A stretch of 64,000 nt of DNA, taken from assembly GCA_023853785.1 (NCBI GenBank), contig JAJIRX010000920.1, forward strand, positions 186,001 through 250,000, given 5' to 3'. Below are positions 1 through 11,553 of the stretch, piece after piece. Within the stretch, counting starts at the first letter, position 1, and every line of letters begins with the position of its first letter. The notes under the pieces were generated by a model. It did no database searches. It was not told where the DNA came from and worked only from the letters and a program-made list of their open reading frames with translations. Both the position numbers and the translations under genes were made by a program. The stretch is from Psilocybe azurescens. Taxonomy: Eukaryota > Basidiomycota > Agaricomycetes > Agaricales > Agrocybaceae.

Positions 1-184
1 CACCTCCACCAACAGTTCATCACCATCAAGATTTTCACGACTGCGAATTTGTTCTATACAACAAACCACATATTTCGAACCCACCACACGTTACTTAATC
101 ACATTCGACCGTGCTCTCAACAACAAGAACAAGAGCACAAATTGTTGACAATTTACACGATGACTCACGAAGACGAAGACGACG
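1..184 (+). other. 5' leader of X copy A (window starts inside it)
   Basis: CA-rich, pyrimidine-poor leader that recurs almost unchanged upstream of the X copies at 45430-45619 and 55740-55931. It ends at a shared ATGCGCAGTTC start context. Several short frames cross it, but none is kept between copies, so I read it as untranslated leader. The window cuts into unit A here; the promoter and anything further upstream are outside. Confidence 0.5.
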
Positions 185-2150
185 ATGCGCAGTTCGATTC
201 CACTGCTCTCCAAGCCTCCCGCACCCTCTTCCTCCCCCGTATGATTAGAAAGCATTCAACCGCCGGCAGCGAGACCCCCACGCACCTCGCTTCTCTAATC
301 ATTATCAACAACGACAACGCCGCACGCCGCCACCACCGCGCGCATCCCTTCCATCCGGCTTATCACTGCCACGGCCTCCCCGAGCGGCTTCTCCGCCTCC
401 TCCTCTGAGGCATCCGCATCGTGTGCGAGGGTGGTGGAGGAGTCATGGGATGTGGTCGCCCGTCATTGCCTGTGCATGGGCACTCGACGTCAGTGATTGC
501 GCCGAAGACCGCGGCAGCGGCAGCGATCAGGGACACCAGCACCAGCAGTGTGACGACGCACACAAGGAAGCTCATACCCAGGAAATAGAAGCTCAGGATC
601 CTCGGTATAGGGATAGGGTTCGAATCCATGCTCAATCGCAAGTCCGAGCAACGCTCGAAGGATTCCTCAGACGTCGTGCGCTGCGCCAGGCTCTCCAAGT
701 CCGGTCTTGTTAAGGACACGTTGTGTGCGTATGCGTATGAGACAAGCGGGAAAGGGAGCTTTGATATCTGTGTGGACCCGACCCATGTGGACCCAGATAT
801 CGGTGTGATTGTGCTTGTGAAGAAGTTGAAGGTGGCGCTGGAAGGTTGGGCGCGGTGTGGGTACGGGTGCGGGAGGGGCGATTGGTGAAGTTAGGAATGT
901 GATGAGGGTGGGCAAGGAGGGTGGGGTTTTGAAGGATGGGCAGAGTAAGGAGGGGCTAGAGCAGGTGAAAGGGAAGGCGATCCTCACCCATGTTCGAAGA
1001 GTGCGTTATTTTTTCCCTCTTCCCTCTTCCTTCTTTCTTCCTTTTCTTCGTGTCTTTGTCCCGCTGTCGTCCTGTTCTTGTCCTCTCGGTCATCATGTAC
1101 GCGCACTCACATATACTCCATCCTACACAGCTGCAGGCCCATACTTCCCCAAAGCTCAATCCCAGACCCAAGGCTCGCAATCCCGCATGCGGTTCAACTC
1201 GCTCTACTCGGGCATCCTCTTTAACCTCATGTCCACCGCACCCGCCTCATCGTTTACCTCCTCATTTCCATTTACCTCTTCTTCCTCTTCCCCATTTACC
1301 TCCTCTTCCACTTCCTCATTTATCTCCACCTCCAACGCGAGCGAATACCTACCCAGTTCCGGTTCTAGCCCTGCAATCACGGCCACGTCTACGCGACCCC
1401 CTGCACCATCCAAGGTCGTGCCGGTGCCCACCAAGGATGTCGAGGAAAATATGGAGATTGTTGGTTTCGCAGGCGGCTTGCATGGGCTCGGTGGCGACTA
1501 TGAATTCCACGTACCTCTATAATGGACCGCGTTCGAGGCCGGGCACGTCGAGCTTAAGTGTATGTGGGACGCTCGCGCCGCCTAGGGCCCTTGGCAGTGG
1601 CAAAAATATCAGTGCACAGACAGGGGTGAGGGTTCGATCGCGCTGCGCGTGACTAGGGGTGTGCGGTCGTTGGCTAGGATGGGGAGTTGGGCGCAGTTGA
1701 AGGGTATGCCTGGTGATATAGGAGTGTGTCTAAGGAGAAGAAGAAGGGTAAGAAGGCGAAGGATGAAAAGGATGCAAAGGATTGTCGGTTCTCGTACCCA
1801 ATCCTGACGATCGAGGAGGCGACGGCGGATGGACATGGAAGGCCGGATGATTGGGATGATGTCATTGCGGGGTATGAGTGCGGGAGTGCTGAGGCGGATG
1901 TGGGCTCCGAGGAGATGGCGGGTGGTGCCGCGGAGAAGTTTGGGTTCAATGAGAAGAAGGCAGAGGTGGACGCGACGCCGGTGAAGAAGGCGCGTGCCCG
2001 TCTCGATCACCCTGATATGATGCCCCTGCGTCCGTCCGGGTCCATGTCCGGAGGAGTGGGTGATTTGGATTGGGAGCGTGAGGACTGTGCTAGCTACAAT
2101 TGCGGCGTCACCTGTCTCTGCGGAGCAACGTCACCACCGATTTGTCTTTG
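185..2150 (+). pseudogene. X copy A: decayed serine/proline-rich gene
   Basis: First of five partial copies of one gene (others at 6725, 45620, 55932 and 57488). The shared start reads MRSSIPLLSKPPAPSSS but hits TGA at 242-244. The next readable block, 628-888, includes KSGLVKDTLCAYAYETSGKG and VDPTHVDPDI. A 130-nt intron (GTGCGT at 1001, CAG ending 1130) interrupts the frame and is shared by the copies. It is followed by a Ser/Thr-rich stretch (1131-1522), then SLARMGSWAQLKGMP near 1655-1710 and SYPILTIEEATADGH near 1790-1835. I recall the motifs VRSLARMGSWAQLK and LTIEEATADGH from uncharacterised conserved agaricomycete proteins of about 1000 residues, but cannot search. Stops and frame changes between blocks make it a pseudogene. 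Function unknown. Confidence 0.55.
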
Positions 2151-2808
2151 AGTTACCCGAGATTGGTGCTCAACCATCTATCATCCTTACTTTCCCGCAC
2201 CCATACCCGTACCTCAGCATGAATGGATACCTTGACTGGACACCGGAAACGCCGAGGTGTTAAGTACTGCACGCAGCGGTCAGTACCTCCTGATGAATCA
2301 ATGGGCGATCCGGCATGAAATGACTGCGCTTGCTAATTCTGCTCGACCTTTCATCTCAGGTGTGTCATTCCGAGGTGATAACAGCGCAAACAACGAGTGC
2401 ACCACAAGATCCTTTTCTCATCTTACGTCGGCATCTCACAGCGTACGTTTCGATCGATACTAGGCATTTTGCAGGTCGTAACAATGTTTATCTCAATCCT
2501 CAGCGTCCCAGTGATCATTTCTCCCCCGTTTTGATCAACGGACGAGCAACAGAGACATTGGATCCGGATGTCTGAGTATCATCGGTTACACACCCAACTC
2601 GCATTTTCACCCGAGCGGTCAGAAAACCATCGGACGCATTTATTGTCGACGATGCTCGTGTGTCCTCTCATCTTGTTTAACCTAGTTGCTGTTGTATTCA
2701 ACGCTTTCACTACTTGTAGCTATTACACTACCTCCCTTCTCATCTAAATTTTTCCCTCACATATCCTTCTGTACATAATTTTTACCTGCAAATCTGATAT
2801 ACATTGTG
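2151..2808 (+). other. 3' remnant of X and spacer, unit A
   Basis: Shared with 48600-49382 in unit C and in part with 59580-59809 in unit D. It holds short conserved blocks (for example around 2380-2470 and 2590-2660) that may be further X exons or untranslated sequence. No continuous frame is kept between copies. It ends at the donor of the 57-nt conserved intron. Confidence 0.4.
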
Positions 2809-3017
2809 GTAAGTACATTTCTTACTACTTATGTCCTTTTGCTAATCGGTTTCGTCTTGTAACAGGCGGTATCTGCCTTTGTTCAACCAGTCTTGCAGGG
2901 CACATCTGGGAGGACGCACATTGGGTTGGAGTAAGAACGCTTCTCAACTTCGACATCGAGTGCGGGTTTTTGATGGTACATAGCCAAAATTACAGCCTCT
3001 CACGCCATATTATGTGA
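2809..3017 (+). pseudogene. conserved 57-nt intron plus short exon, unit A (frameshifted)
   Basis: GTAAGT at 2809 and AACAG ending at 2865 bound a 57-nt intron with a branch-like GCTAAT. The exon after it corresponds to a 51-codon open stretch in units C and D that ends in TGA. In A the T run near 2875 is one base short, which breaks the frame. The exon lies about 600 bp upstream of NLR A. No family recognised. Confidence 0.4.
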
Positions 3018-3613
3018 AATCCATTTATGTGGGTGAACGGGAACTTTGGTAGAAGTCGTTCCAAGAGCGACGCTCGGCTGGTTATGTAGATTGACGAAGA
3101 CGAGAATGGAGACCTACCTCCCATGGGGGCGGGAACGGATGAGTAGGACGACAGGGAAAGGTGAGAGGGGGATCATAGGATAGAAGAGGGCAGAAGAAAA
3201 CGGACACGATGATCGCCCAAATCAAGTTAGACACGTGTGCTGTGTGATTTCCATCATTTGTGCGCAATATGATCTAGCTTTCCGCTATTCTGATCAACGG
3301 GCATTGGCCATGCAGAGACAGGGAGAAAATGTTCATAAAGCCCTCGAAGACCCCAGCTTAAAAAACCCACGAGATTCAAAATCAGTTGAGCTAAGATCAT
3401 TTGAGCCGGCACTGCATAAATGACAAGGGTTCAGAAATAGTTTATGTTCGGAACGTGATGCCTTCAGTCATCTGTCAAATATCGGTATACTTGTACTTAC
3501 ATGGCGGTGCTGGCTAAATTGAGACACTAATATCACGGTGTTCTGTCAGAGTTGCCCTTCCCAGATCCCCCACTGATACCGTGTGCTCGTTGTCGGACAT
3601 TCCTCTCCCCACA
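3018..3613 (+). promoter_or_regulatory. upstream region of NLR A
   Basis: About 600 bp of non-coding sequence conserved in all four units, with the NLR start ATG at its end. A short frame around 3235-3423 (AQYDLAFRYSDQRALAMQRQ) is partly kept in units B, C and D but is broken at different points. I see no convincing TATA box. Conservation here may simply reflect recent duplication. Confidence 0.35.
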
Positions 3614-6236
3614 ATGTCGATGTTTAATCGACCGACCGACTTCTCTATCATCAACAGCACATTGCATAATCACCAACATCAGAGTTCAAAAGGTACAATG
3701 TTGAATCCTACCGAATTATATACACGTCATGCTGATGCAGGGATCGACAACAGGCGGATTCGAGCGTATGCAGGAACACGTCGCCCATGGAGCATTTCAC
3801 GATTCGGGCGAGCGATTCGATCCTCCAAAATGTCATCACAACACAAGAGTCGCGATTATCAAGAGGATCACGGACTGGATCAGTGGACTCAACGAAGACA
3901 CCCGAGAGGCTCTCGTTATGTGGCTGTACGGCGCAGCTGGTGCTGGAAAATCCGCGATTGCGCAGACTATTGCCGAGATTCTGGACGGCCAGCACTTCTT
4001 CCTCGCCAGTTTCTTCTTCTGGAGAAATGACCCACAGAGAGGAATGGCCAAGCTGCTCGTCACCACACTAGCATATCAGCTGGCGGTGAAGCTTCCCCCT
4101 GTGTTCCGAGATCGACTATGCCAGGCATTCGAGAACGATCCCCTGATTACTACACGGTCGCTTGAGGCACAATTCAAGACCCTCGTCCGAGAGCCTCTCC
4201 TTGAACTTCTTCATTCCGGATTTTCAACCAACAACAACATTGTCATCATTATCGATGGTCTTGACGAATGCGATGATCCAAAAGTTCAAGCCAGAATTGT
4301 CGATCTATCCTTCAGGCTTCTGGATAGTCGGGACTTACCTCTGAAGATACTCATAGCCAGTCGGCCAGAGATCAATATCTCCTCATCTTTCGATAGAAAA
4401 CCATTCTATACGTTGGCAAGAATTGCATTGGATAACAACTACCAATCTGCGGAGGATATTCGACATTTCCTTGCAGATAAATTTAACGAGATCAAAGCTG
4501 ATCATCCCCTACGCTCTTACATCCCGATTGGCTGGCCTGCAGAAGATTCACTCTATATACTCGTACGAAAGTCCTCTGGGCAGTTTATCTATGCATCGAC
4601 TGTGGTGAAGTATGTCGCATCTGCACGTCATCGACCAACACATCGCCTTGAAGTTGTTCTTGGTATACAACTGCCAAAGGCGGGTGATAATCCGTTCGCA
4701 GAGCTCGATGCGCTGTACCGGCACATTTTGATGGGGGTTGAAGATGTGGATCTAATATTGCAGATCATTGGCTTCATCATTCTTCACCCTCCGAATTATG
4801 TCAATTCAGTGACATTTATAGAAGCCTTCTTTTCGCTTGCTCCTGGGGATATTCAACTTCTAATGCAGAACCTCAGCTCCCTTATCTCAGTCGAAAACCA
4901 TCCTGATGATCCTGATGATCCTGATGATCCTGATGGTGCAGTGTTAACCGTTCGCATATTACATGCATCATTGAAAGATTATCTACTCGACCAGTCACGA
5001 TCCAAAGATTTTTTTCTCGATCGTGTCAAAATGCACATGCATTATGCCGAGTTATGCCTCGTTCATATGATGGAGTTTCCTGCATTGGAATCACATTCGC
5101 CTCTCCATCCATCCATGGGTATGTTCTCTACGCTCTAATACATTGAACTTCTGTGTTCTAATTGCATAAAAAATCGACACAGAGGATCAACACTGGCCTA
5201 TCTTTACACATTTCTTCCATCACTGCCCTCTTGCTAAACCAAATCCACAGCTCCTCCAAAATTCCCTCTATCTAACTCTCAGTCGCTGCCATGCTATCCT
5301 CGGAGTAAAAGGTCATTATGATGTAATATTTTCTTGTCAATATTTCAGCTACCTCAATTCCCTCAGCGCGGTATGTGTCTTCTTTTGCCAAACAATTAAA
5401 TCTGACCACCTCGCCAGATTTGGGCTGATTCGGCAGTTTCTCAATTTTACACTGATGAGATAGTCGCACTTGAACAACTCATCAAAGCGCAGCTTGGTCC
5501 ATGTCCTCAACACTCTCATATCTCCTTTCTTCTAGCCTCAATTATGAAAGAGGATCGAGAGCTTTATTGGAGCCTTGACGACTGTTTTATGCGACAAATT
5601 TCGGGAAATCCAAGGTGTATAGTGCAGTTAGGATGCCATCTTAATTATCTAACATTTGGGCGTCCTGTTTTGTGCAAACACCTTCATAATACCCTACAAG
5701 ATTGGATTATCTCAACCCAGCAACCAGCCGACACCCCCAGTGTTTATGCTAGTGCTGCTTTGTTTGCTCTGCGGTATATATCAACATGCGAATTCCCATA
5801 TGCTGTTGACACAACTAGATTTGGCCGATCTTATCATCATCATCGAACTCGAATGAATAGTCCTGCGCAATCATGTTGGTACCGACGATCCGTCAACACT
5901 ACATACAAAATGTATTACACCAACTATCACTTTCGCACATTTGTCGAAGACGCTGGAAAGGGAGCTTTCGTGGACGTGGAATTTCATCCTATCCAATGGT
6001 ATTGGTTCAATACGGGCAAGGCATTTTGTGCCTATTCCTGGGCCATTCGGATGCTTCCGCTACTCTTTCGCGAGTCGGATTACTCAGAAGAGCTGAGTGC
6101 CTATGCATGCCAAGTCAGAATCAGGCGCAACCATAACTACCTCTACTTCGAAAATCCGTCGTTGGAGCACGCACAGATATCTGCCCAGACTGCGGTTAAA
6201 GCATATGTTAGGAGAGCAGAGGATGGGCCGGCTTAA
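3614..6236 (+). CDS. NLR-like NACHT NTPase, copy A (intact, four exons)
   Basis: Exons 3614-3692, 3754-5118, 5183-5370 and 5418-6236 join in frame to 816 codons plus stop; introns are 61, 64 and 47 nt with GT..AG ends. The start is the first ATG of the context CCCACAATGTCG, kept in copies B and C. Exon 1 gives a short leader, MSMFNRPTDFSIINSTLHNH. The NACHT core follows: Walker A GAAGAGKS at about residues 86-93, Walker B IVIIIDGLDE at 189-198, and the SRPE motif at 229-232. Residues about 335-460 resemble the winged-helix part of mushroom NACHT proteins, with RILHASLKDYLLDQSRSKDF. The C-terminal 330 residues show no ANK, WD40 or TPR repeats that I can see. By family knowledge it is a cytosolic signal-transducing ATPase for self/non-self or cell-death control. 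Ligand unknown. A 9-nt repeat expands an Asp-Pro run at 4897-4935. Confidence 0.85.
4897..4935 (+). repeat. 9-nt coding microsatellite (CCTGATGAT) in NLR A
   Basis: Near-perfect repeats of a 9-nt unit encode a PDDPDDPDD run between the winged-helix part and the RILHASLKDY motif. NLR C has only one shortened unit (PDHPD) at the matching place (around 51470) and B has an unrelated short loop. The length change is a multiple of three, so the frame is kept. It probably sits in a surface loop. Confidence 0.8.
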
Positions 6237-6724
6237 TCACGCGATATAGTTATACGTGTAGCAGAGTTGCACACTAATGATGTACTGGTTTACCAAGTCG
6301 AACTGTTGGATCCTCCATGGATTATACACTGCTGGGAATTCTGTCAGCAGGATTTGAGCAACATTTATAACATTAACTGGACAGATGGAAACGCTATGGT
6401 AAAGCATGGATCAACCGTTTCCCAATCACCACCAACATTTGGATAACTGTCTTCCTGCAGAGCGGCTTAGCGATAAACATAAAACCATGCATGGAATTAT
6501 TGATGGATAGTGGAATTTGACGGCCCATATATATTATAATCATGCCATAAATTCTACAGAGGTCGGGAGTTCTCCCAGCCTTTGCCGCTATAAGAGCGGA
6601 ATGTAATTAATGTTGTATTCCACACGGTCTGGTGCCCGGTTTGGCGTGAATAGAGATGAAGGACCAACGAACAGCTGTGTCATCATTTGGGTTCTGCTTT
6701 CGTTCACCTCCGCTTACCTACATG
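6237..6724 (+). other. 3' flank of NLR A and A/B junction
   Basis: Conserved with 52761-53200 (C) and 63231-63660 (D), and in part with 14152-14420 (B). A frame with LDRWK and INRFPITTN is readable in A and C but is broken in D, so I treat it as 3' UTR or old exon. Near 6672 the similarity to C and D ends. A 45-bp piece (6672-6720) matches 54085-54130, then X copy B begins. This is the junction of tandem units A and B. Confidence 0.5.
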
Positions 6725-8340
6725 CTGCTGCGCCGCCGTTGCCTGTGCTTTTGCCTGTACATGGGCGTGGGCGCCTGCCGCGTTGATCGTGCCTAAGACC
6801 AATGCGCTCAGCGACTGCAGCGCGGGCGCGGGTGTCGATGAGAAAGCGTAGCGGGAGTTCGGCCCCGCAAAATCAAAGCTCAGCATCCTTGGGATGGGAT
6901 GGGGCTCGGAGGCGATCATGATTCCGCAGAACGCGCAAAGGATCTCTCAGAGTCGTGCACCGCGTCGGGCTCTCCAAATCTGCTCTTATTAACGACACGC
7001 CGTGCGCATATGCGTATGCGATGAGCGGGAAGGGCGGCTTTGAGGTCTATGTGGACCCGAGCCATGTGGATCCGGATATCGGCGACACTGTGCTGGTGAA
7101 GAAGTTGAGGGTGGCGCTGGATGGCGCTGGGTGGGGTACGGGTGCGAGTGCGGGAGGGGCGATTGAGGAGGTTACAACTGTGATGAGCGTGGGCGAGAAG
7201 AGTGGGGGTTTGAAGGAAGGGCAGGGCAAGGAGAGGTTAGAGCAGGTGAAAGGGAAACAATCCTCACCCACATTTGAAGAGTGCGTCTTTCTTCCCTTCC
7301 TTCTCTCTTCCTTCTCTCTTTTCTTTGTGTCTTTGGCCCGTTGTTGTCTTATTCGTGTCCTCTCAGTCATCGTGTACGCGTGCTCACATACCCTCCATTC
7401 TTCACAGCTCCAGACCCATCTTCCCCAAAGCTCCAGCCCAAGCCCAAGGCCCGCAATCCCGCATGCGCCCATGTCCACCGCACGCGCATCGGTATTCACT
7501 TCCTGCTTCGCATTTGCTTCCACCTCCCACTCGAACGTATACCTATTTCTGGTTCTAGCGCTAGAGCCACGGCCACGGCTATGTGCCCCCCTCCCCCCTG
7601 GGACCATCAAGATCGTGCCCATGGCCACCGAGGAAGACGAGGAGAATATGGAGGCTGGGCGAAGATTGGCAGTTTTACAACGGGAACGCGCGGGCTCGGT
7701 GGGGACCATGATTTCCGCTTGCTCCTATAACGGAACGCGTTCGAGGTCAGGCACGCTGAACTTGACTGGGGCTTTTGGTAGTGGCGAAAATGTCAACGCA
7801 CAGAGACAGGAGCAGGGATCGATCGTGCGCAGAGTGATCAAGCGTGTGTGGTTGTTGGCTAGGATGGGCAGTTGGGCGCAGTTGAAGGGTATGCCTACGT
7901 CTCACCTGATCCTGGTGTTGAGCATGGTGTCGATATGGGAGGAGAAGGGATGGATAAAAGGAGAAGGGAACGAATGGGAAGGGGAAGAAGAAAAACGAGA
8001 AGGCGAAGGATGGTGAGGGGGGGGAAGGAGAAGGAGGACGGCAAGAAGGACGGCAAGAAGAGAAAGTGGAGGAGAAAGAGAAGGCGAAGCGCTGCCGATC
8101 AAGCACTCGACGAGCAGCTTCAAGGTGGGCGCGTTGACGCGGAAGGCCGGATGATTGGGATGATGTCATTGCGGGAGCGCAGATGTAGGCTTCGAGGAGA
8201 TGGTGGGTGGTGCCGTGGAATGTTGGCGTTCAAGATGCAACGCCGGTGAAGAAAGCGCGTGCCCGCCCGCTCTCGGATCAGATCCTGGGTAGGAGCAGGC
8301 CCGTTATGATCTCGTTGAAAATCCATCGAATATATACATG
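6725..8340 (+). pseudogene. X copy B: decayed, 5'-truncated
   Basis: Begins inside the gene at the block also seen at 56200 in unit D, so the first exon part is missing. Frame 6955-7250 reads through LSKSALINDTPCAYAYAMSG, VDPSHVDPDIGDTVLVKKLR and GGLKEGQGKERLEQVKGK. The intron (GTGCGT at about 7280 to CAG near 7408) is at the same place as in the other copies. After it come the Ser-rich part, MATEEDEENMEAGRRL, and LLARMGSWAQLKGMP near 7850-7895. From about 7930 a Lys/Glu/Arg-rich low-complexity stretch differs in frame and length from the other copies. Coding similarity fades near 8260-8340. Function unknown. Confidence 0.5.
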
Positions 8341-9769
8341 ATCGTCACCCGCTTCGAACAGTGCGCCGCCTTTCTTTCTATCATTTAATCTCTTCTTCTA
8401 CATCATCCGCCTTCTCTTCCCCCCTTTTTTTTGTTTACCATCTTGATTTTTTATACTGATATTCAACTTCACCTCGTCTTGTTTGTAGGTCGTCGTAAAT
8501 GCGTACTAACGTTCTCAACCTATTTATGCAGCCCCGGAATCATTCACTAAACGACAGCACAAGGCTGACTATCCCAATCCGCCGCGCTCTTCTTATACAG
8601 GCTCGGAGTGTCTCCCTTTCTCTGATACAATCTGGATCCCCTCAATACCCCAGTCCTTTTCATCTAGGATTGTTGGTACAGTGATCTTTCACGAGATTAT
8701 TGTGACTGAGGGTGTCATCATGACGCGGCTAACATGGGTTTATTATCATTGAAATTGAAGACTTGGTAGGTAAGATGAAGGCTTCATACCCATATGGGAT
8801 GTCTTGGGTACGCTTTGTTATGGTTTAAGGGCATGAGAAGGCGTTAAGAAGGTAAGAACTTACTTTGAGGGTCGATATGAAGATGAATAGAATTGGCTTG
8901 TATTTCTTGAGTAATTAATGTTATGGAGATGTCGGGTGAGGTTATCAAAAGCTCTTCTCTGAAAATGTCGTGCCAAGTTCCTACCAGGATCACAAATTAT
9001 TCGCACTGTTATTCAAGTCACTAGACACGCTATCTGAGAATGTTTATATTCTAAAAGATTATGGCCATTCCAAGTCCCCTGACTGACCTTGAATCTGAGT
9101 TTGAGTCGGCGCCGATTCTGCTGATTCGGTTGTGCTATGATCAACCACATCTTCTCCCATGCTTATACTCCTATAGGGACGTTATGATCAGTACATACCA
9201 GGTTTTGAATTCGTCTGCGCTGGGTTTCACCAAATTTTCCAGCGTAGCACCATTGACAGGGCTTTGTGGTGCGTATTGCTTCTCAAAACCTGTACGATAG
9301 CTACCTGATAGGCTATAGACAGCATTTCATACAGCCCAAGTGCATAATGTCGCGCTCCTGTCTAACTCATAACTTCTCTCTCCGTATGACACCACCACCA
9401 ACCCCGATCCTCCCCCTGTACCGGCATGTGCTGCAACACGCAGAGCCGTCACAACTGCTACCAAAATGTACAGACGCGGCTTTTACAATTAGGAGCGTGT
9501 CGGGTCAACACAAAAGGCACGCATCTCACCGTTATGTGACCGTTTTGTATCCAGACCTCCCACAGGGCTCAGTCTGTCCTTCATGCTCCGGGATAAGAGG
9601 AAGTGAGGTGAGAATAGACTGGGATCATTGAGGACGGCGGAAAACGCAAAGGTGCATATGCATTTTTTCGAGTTGTTACCGCCGTCTGATGAGAAACAGA
9701 CGCCAATCCACCCATGAAAGACCGAAAACCTCTGTCCTCTGGTCGTCGTCATCGTCGACAGTGAGTACG
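8341..9769. other. spacer of unit B without a recognised gene
   Basis: This stretch is absent from units A, C and D, so unit B has gained it or the others have lost it. Short frames exist on both strands but I recognise none. A poly-T and pyrimidine tract lies at 8390-8450. Base composition is like the gene blocks, with ordinary CpG content. No terminal repeats found. Confidence 0.4.
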
Positions 9770-9965
9770 TGTCTTGATTACCTGGCACTATGCCGACTCC
9801 TCCCCTTACCGATGCCATATACCTCGAATAAGAATGCTCGCAGCGTCTCTGATTCGATTCGCTTGATATATTCCAGGATGTGTGGGAGGTTTGGTTCGAG
9901 GCCATTGGAAATGAGTGCGAGCAGCATAATGGCAGCATTACGCATCTCTGCAAACTGACGCCACG
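9540..9965 (-). pseudogene. minus-strand gene fragment, unit B spacer
   Basis: On the minus strand, 9965 down to about 9815 reads QFAEMRNAAIMLLALISNG, then EPNLPHILEYIKRIESETLR, then AFLFEVYGI up to a GTAAGG donor-like site. A second coding-looking block (VFGLSWVDWRLFLI) lies near 9750-9690. The helical, codon-like texture suggests old exons of a gene unrelated to X or the NLR. There is no full frame and no family I can name. It could also be chance. Confidence 0.3.
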
Positions 9966-11553
9966 ACCGACTTATCTACGAGCTGCAAGAACTCGTGCCC
10001 AGCTATCTTTTCATCCTTATTTGCCTATACGCTTATCCGTACGTTTCATCTCAAGAATCGTTGGTTGAGCCGGCCAGCAGCACACCAGCGGATTTACATT
10101 CTTTATGCTTACAGGGACCCGCTGCTCAATGTACGACCCAGGCCCCTGAGACTCTCGAAGCTCTTCCTCAACAATTTCGCCTAGTGCTGAGATTTACTGC
10201 ATGCTGGCATGTCTCAGCACCCTCCCCTCTCGTTCTAGCGCATTGCATACACCAGCGAAGTTAGCGGCAGCGTTTCCTCCACGCCGACTGCAATGAATAC
10301 GAGCCTGTGGGCAGTTGTCGACTCACTCAAATCCTGCGTATGCGTAGCGTTCATGGCGCAGCCAGAAGTTGAGATGACCTCTAGTCATCTTTTTTCTACT
10401 GCACGGCATGAATGGACATCTTGACCGGATACCAGAAACGCGGAGGTGTTGAGCGCTGCACGCGGTAATCAGTCTCTCCCAAGGAATAATGGGCCGTCCG
10501 ACATGAAATCATTTCCTGTTGCTATTCTGCTCGACATCTCATCTCGGGTATCGTTCCGACGTATAGCACATAGCGCAAACAACGCGTCCATCACGACATT
10601 CTTTTCACGCGTTACGCTGGCATCTCTCAGGGTACGTTTCGATCAATACTTGGCACTTTGCAGGATCCTAACAAAATTTTTATCAATCCTCAGCGTTCCA
10701 GAGATCGTCTCCCCCGTCGTTTTTATCAATGGAGGAGCAATATTGATATTTGGATCTGGACGTCGGAGCGGCGTCGGTTACACACTAAACTCACGTTTCC
10801 ACCCGAGCGGTTAGAAAACCATTGGACGCGTTCTATATTGATGTTGCTCAGATGTCCTCTCGTCTTATTTAAACTAGTCACTATTCTCAGCTTCGACATC
10901 GACTGCGACTCTTTGATGGTACATAGCCAAGACTACCGCCTCTCACGCCATGTTTTTGTCGACTGCACTGTACGGGATGGACGGGGACTATGTCAGAAGT
11001 CATTCCAGTAGCAATCTGTAGATTGACGAAGCTGAGGATGAAGATCTATCTCTCAAGCAGTGCACGAACGGATGAAAAGGACGAAGGGGAAGGACGAGAA
11101 AAGATCGAAGGGTAGATAAAGCAGGAGAAAAAGGACACCATGGTCACGCCAATCAAATCAAGCACATGTACTGTGTGATTTTCTTCTCTTGTGCGCAATA
11201 TGATCTCGATTTCCGATATTCTGATCAACAGGCATTGGTCACGAAGAGACAGGGAGGAAGTATTCATAAACCCTTCGATGACCCCAGCACAAAAAAAACC
11301 CGAGATGCGAAATCGTTTGAGCTAAAATTATTTGAGCTGGCAGTGCATAAATGACATGGGTTCAGATTAAGTTCATCTTCGTTAAAACGTGATGTTTGGA
11401 TCATCCGACAAATGGCGGTATATTTGTACTTGGATGGCGGTGCTGGCTATATTCTGACAGCAATCAACACAATGGCGTTCCATCAGTGTTGTCCTTTCCC
11501 AGATCCCCCCACTGACACCGGCTGCTCATCATCGGAAATTCCACTCCCCCACA
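9966..11553 (+). other. X 3' remnant and upstream region of NLR B
   Basis: 10040-10240 matches 48690-48900 in unit C (the block with TCAATGTACGACC). 10540-10830 matches 48930-49230, and 10890-10960 matches the end of the 51-codon exon, but the 57-nt intron and most of that exon are deleted in B. 11160-11360 is the NLR upstream segment. No intact gene. Confidence 0.45.

Noticed and set aside
3780..4071. Overlapping plus and minus frames inside NLR exon 2 as separate genes
   Set aside because: They are other-phase readings of the conserved NACHT coding sequence and have no independent motif.
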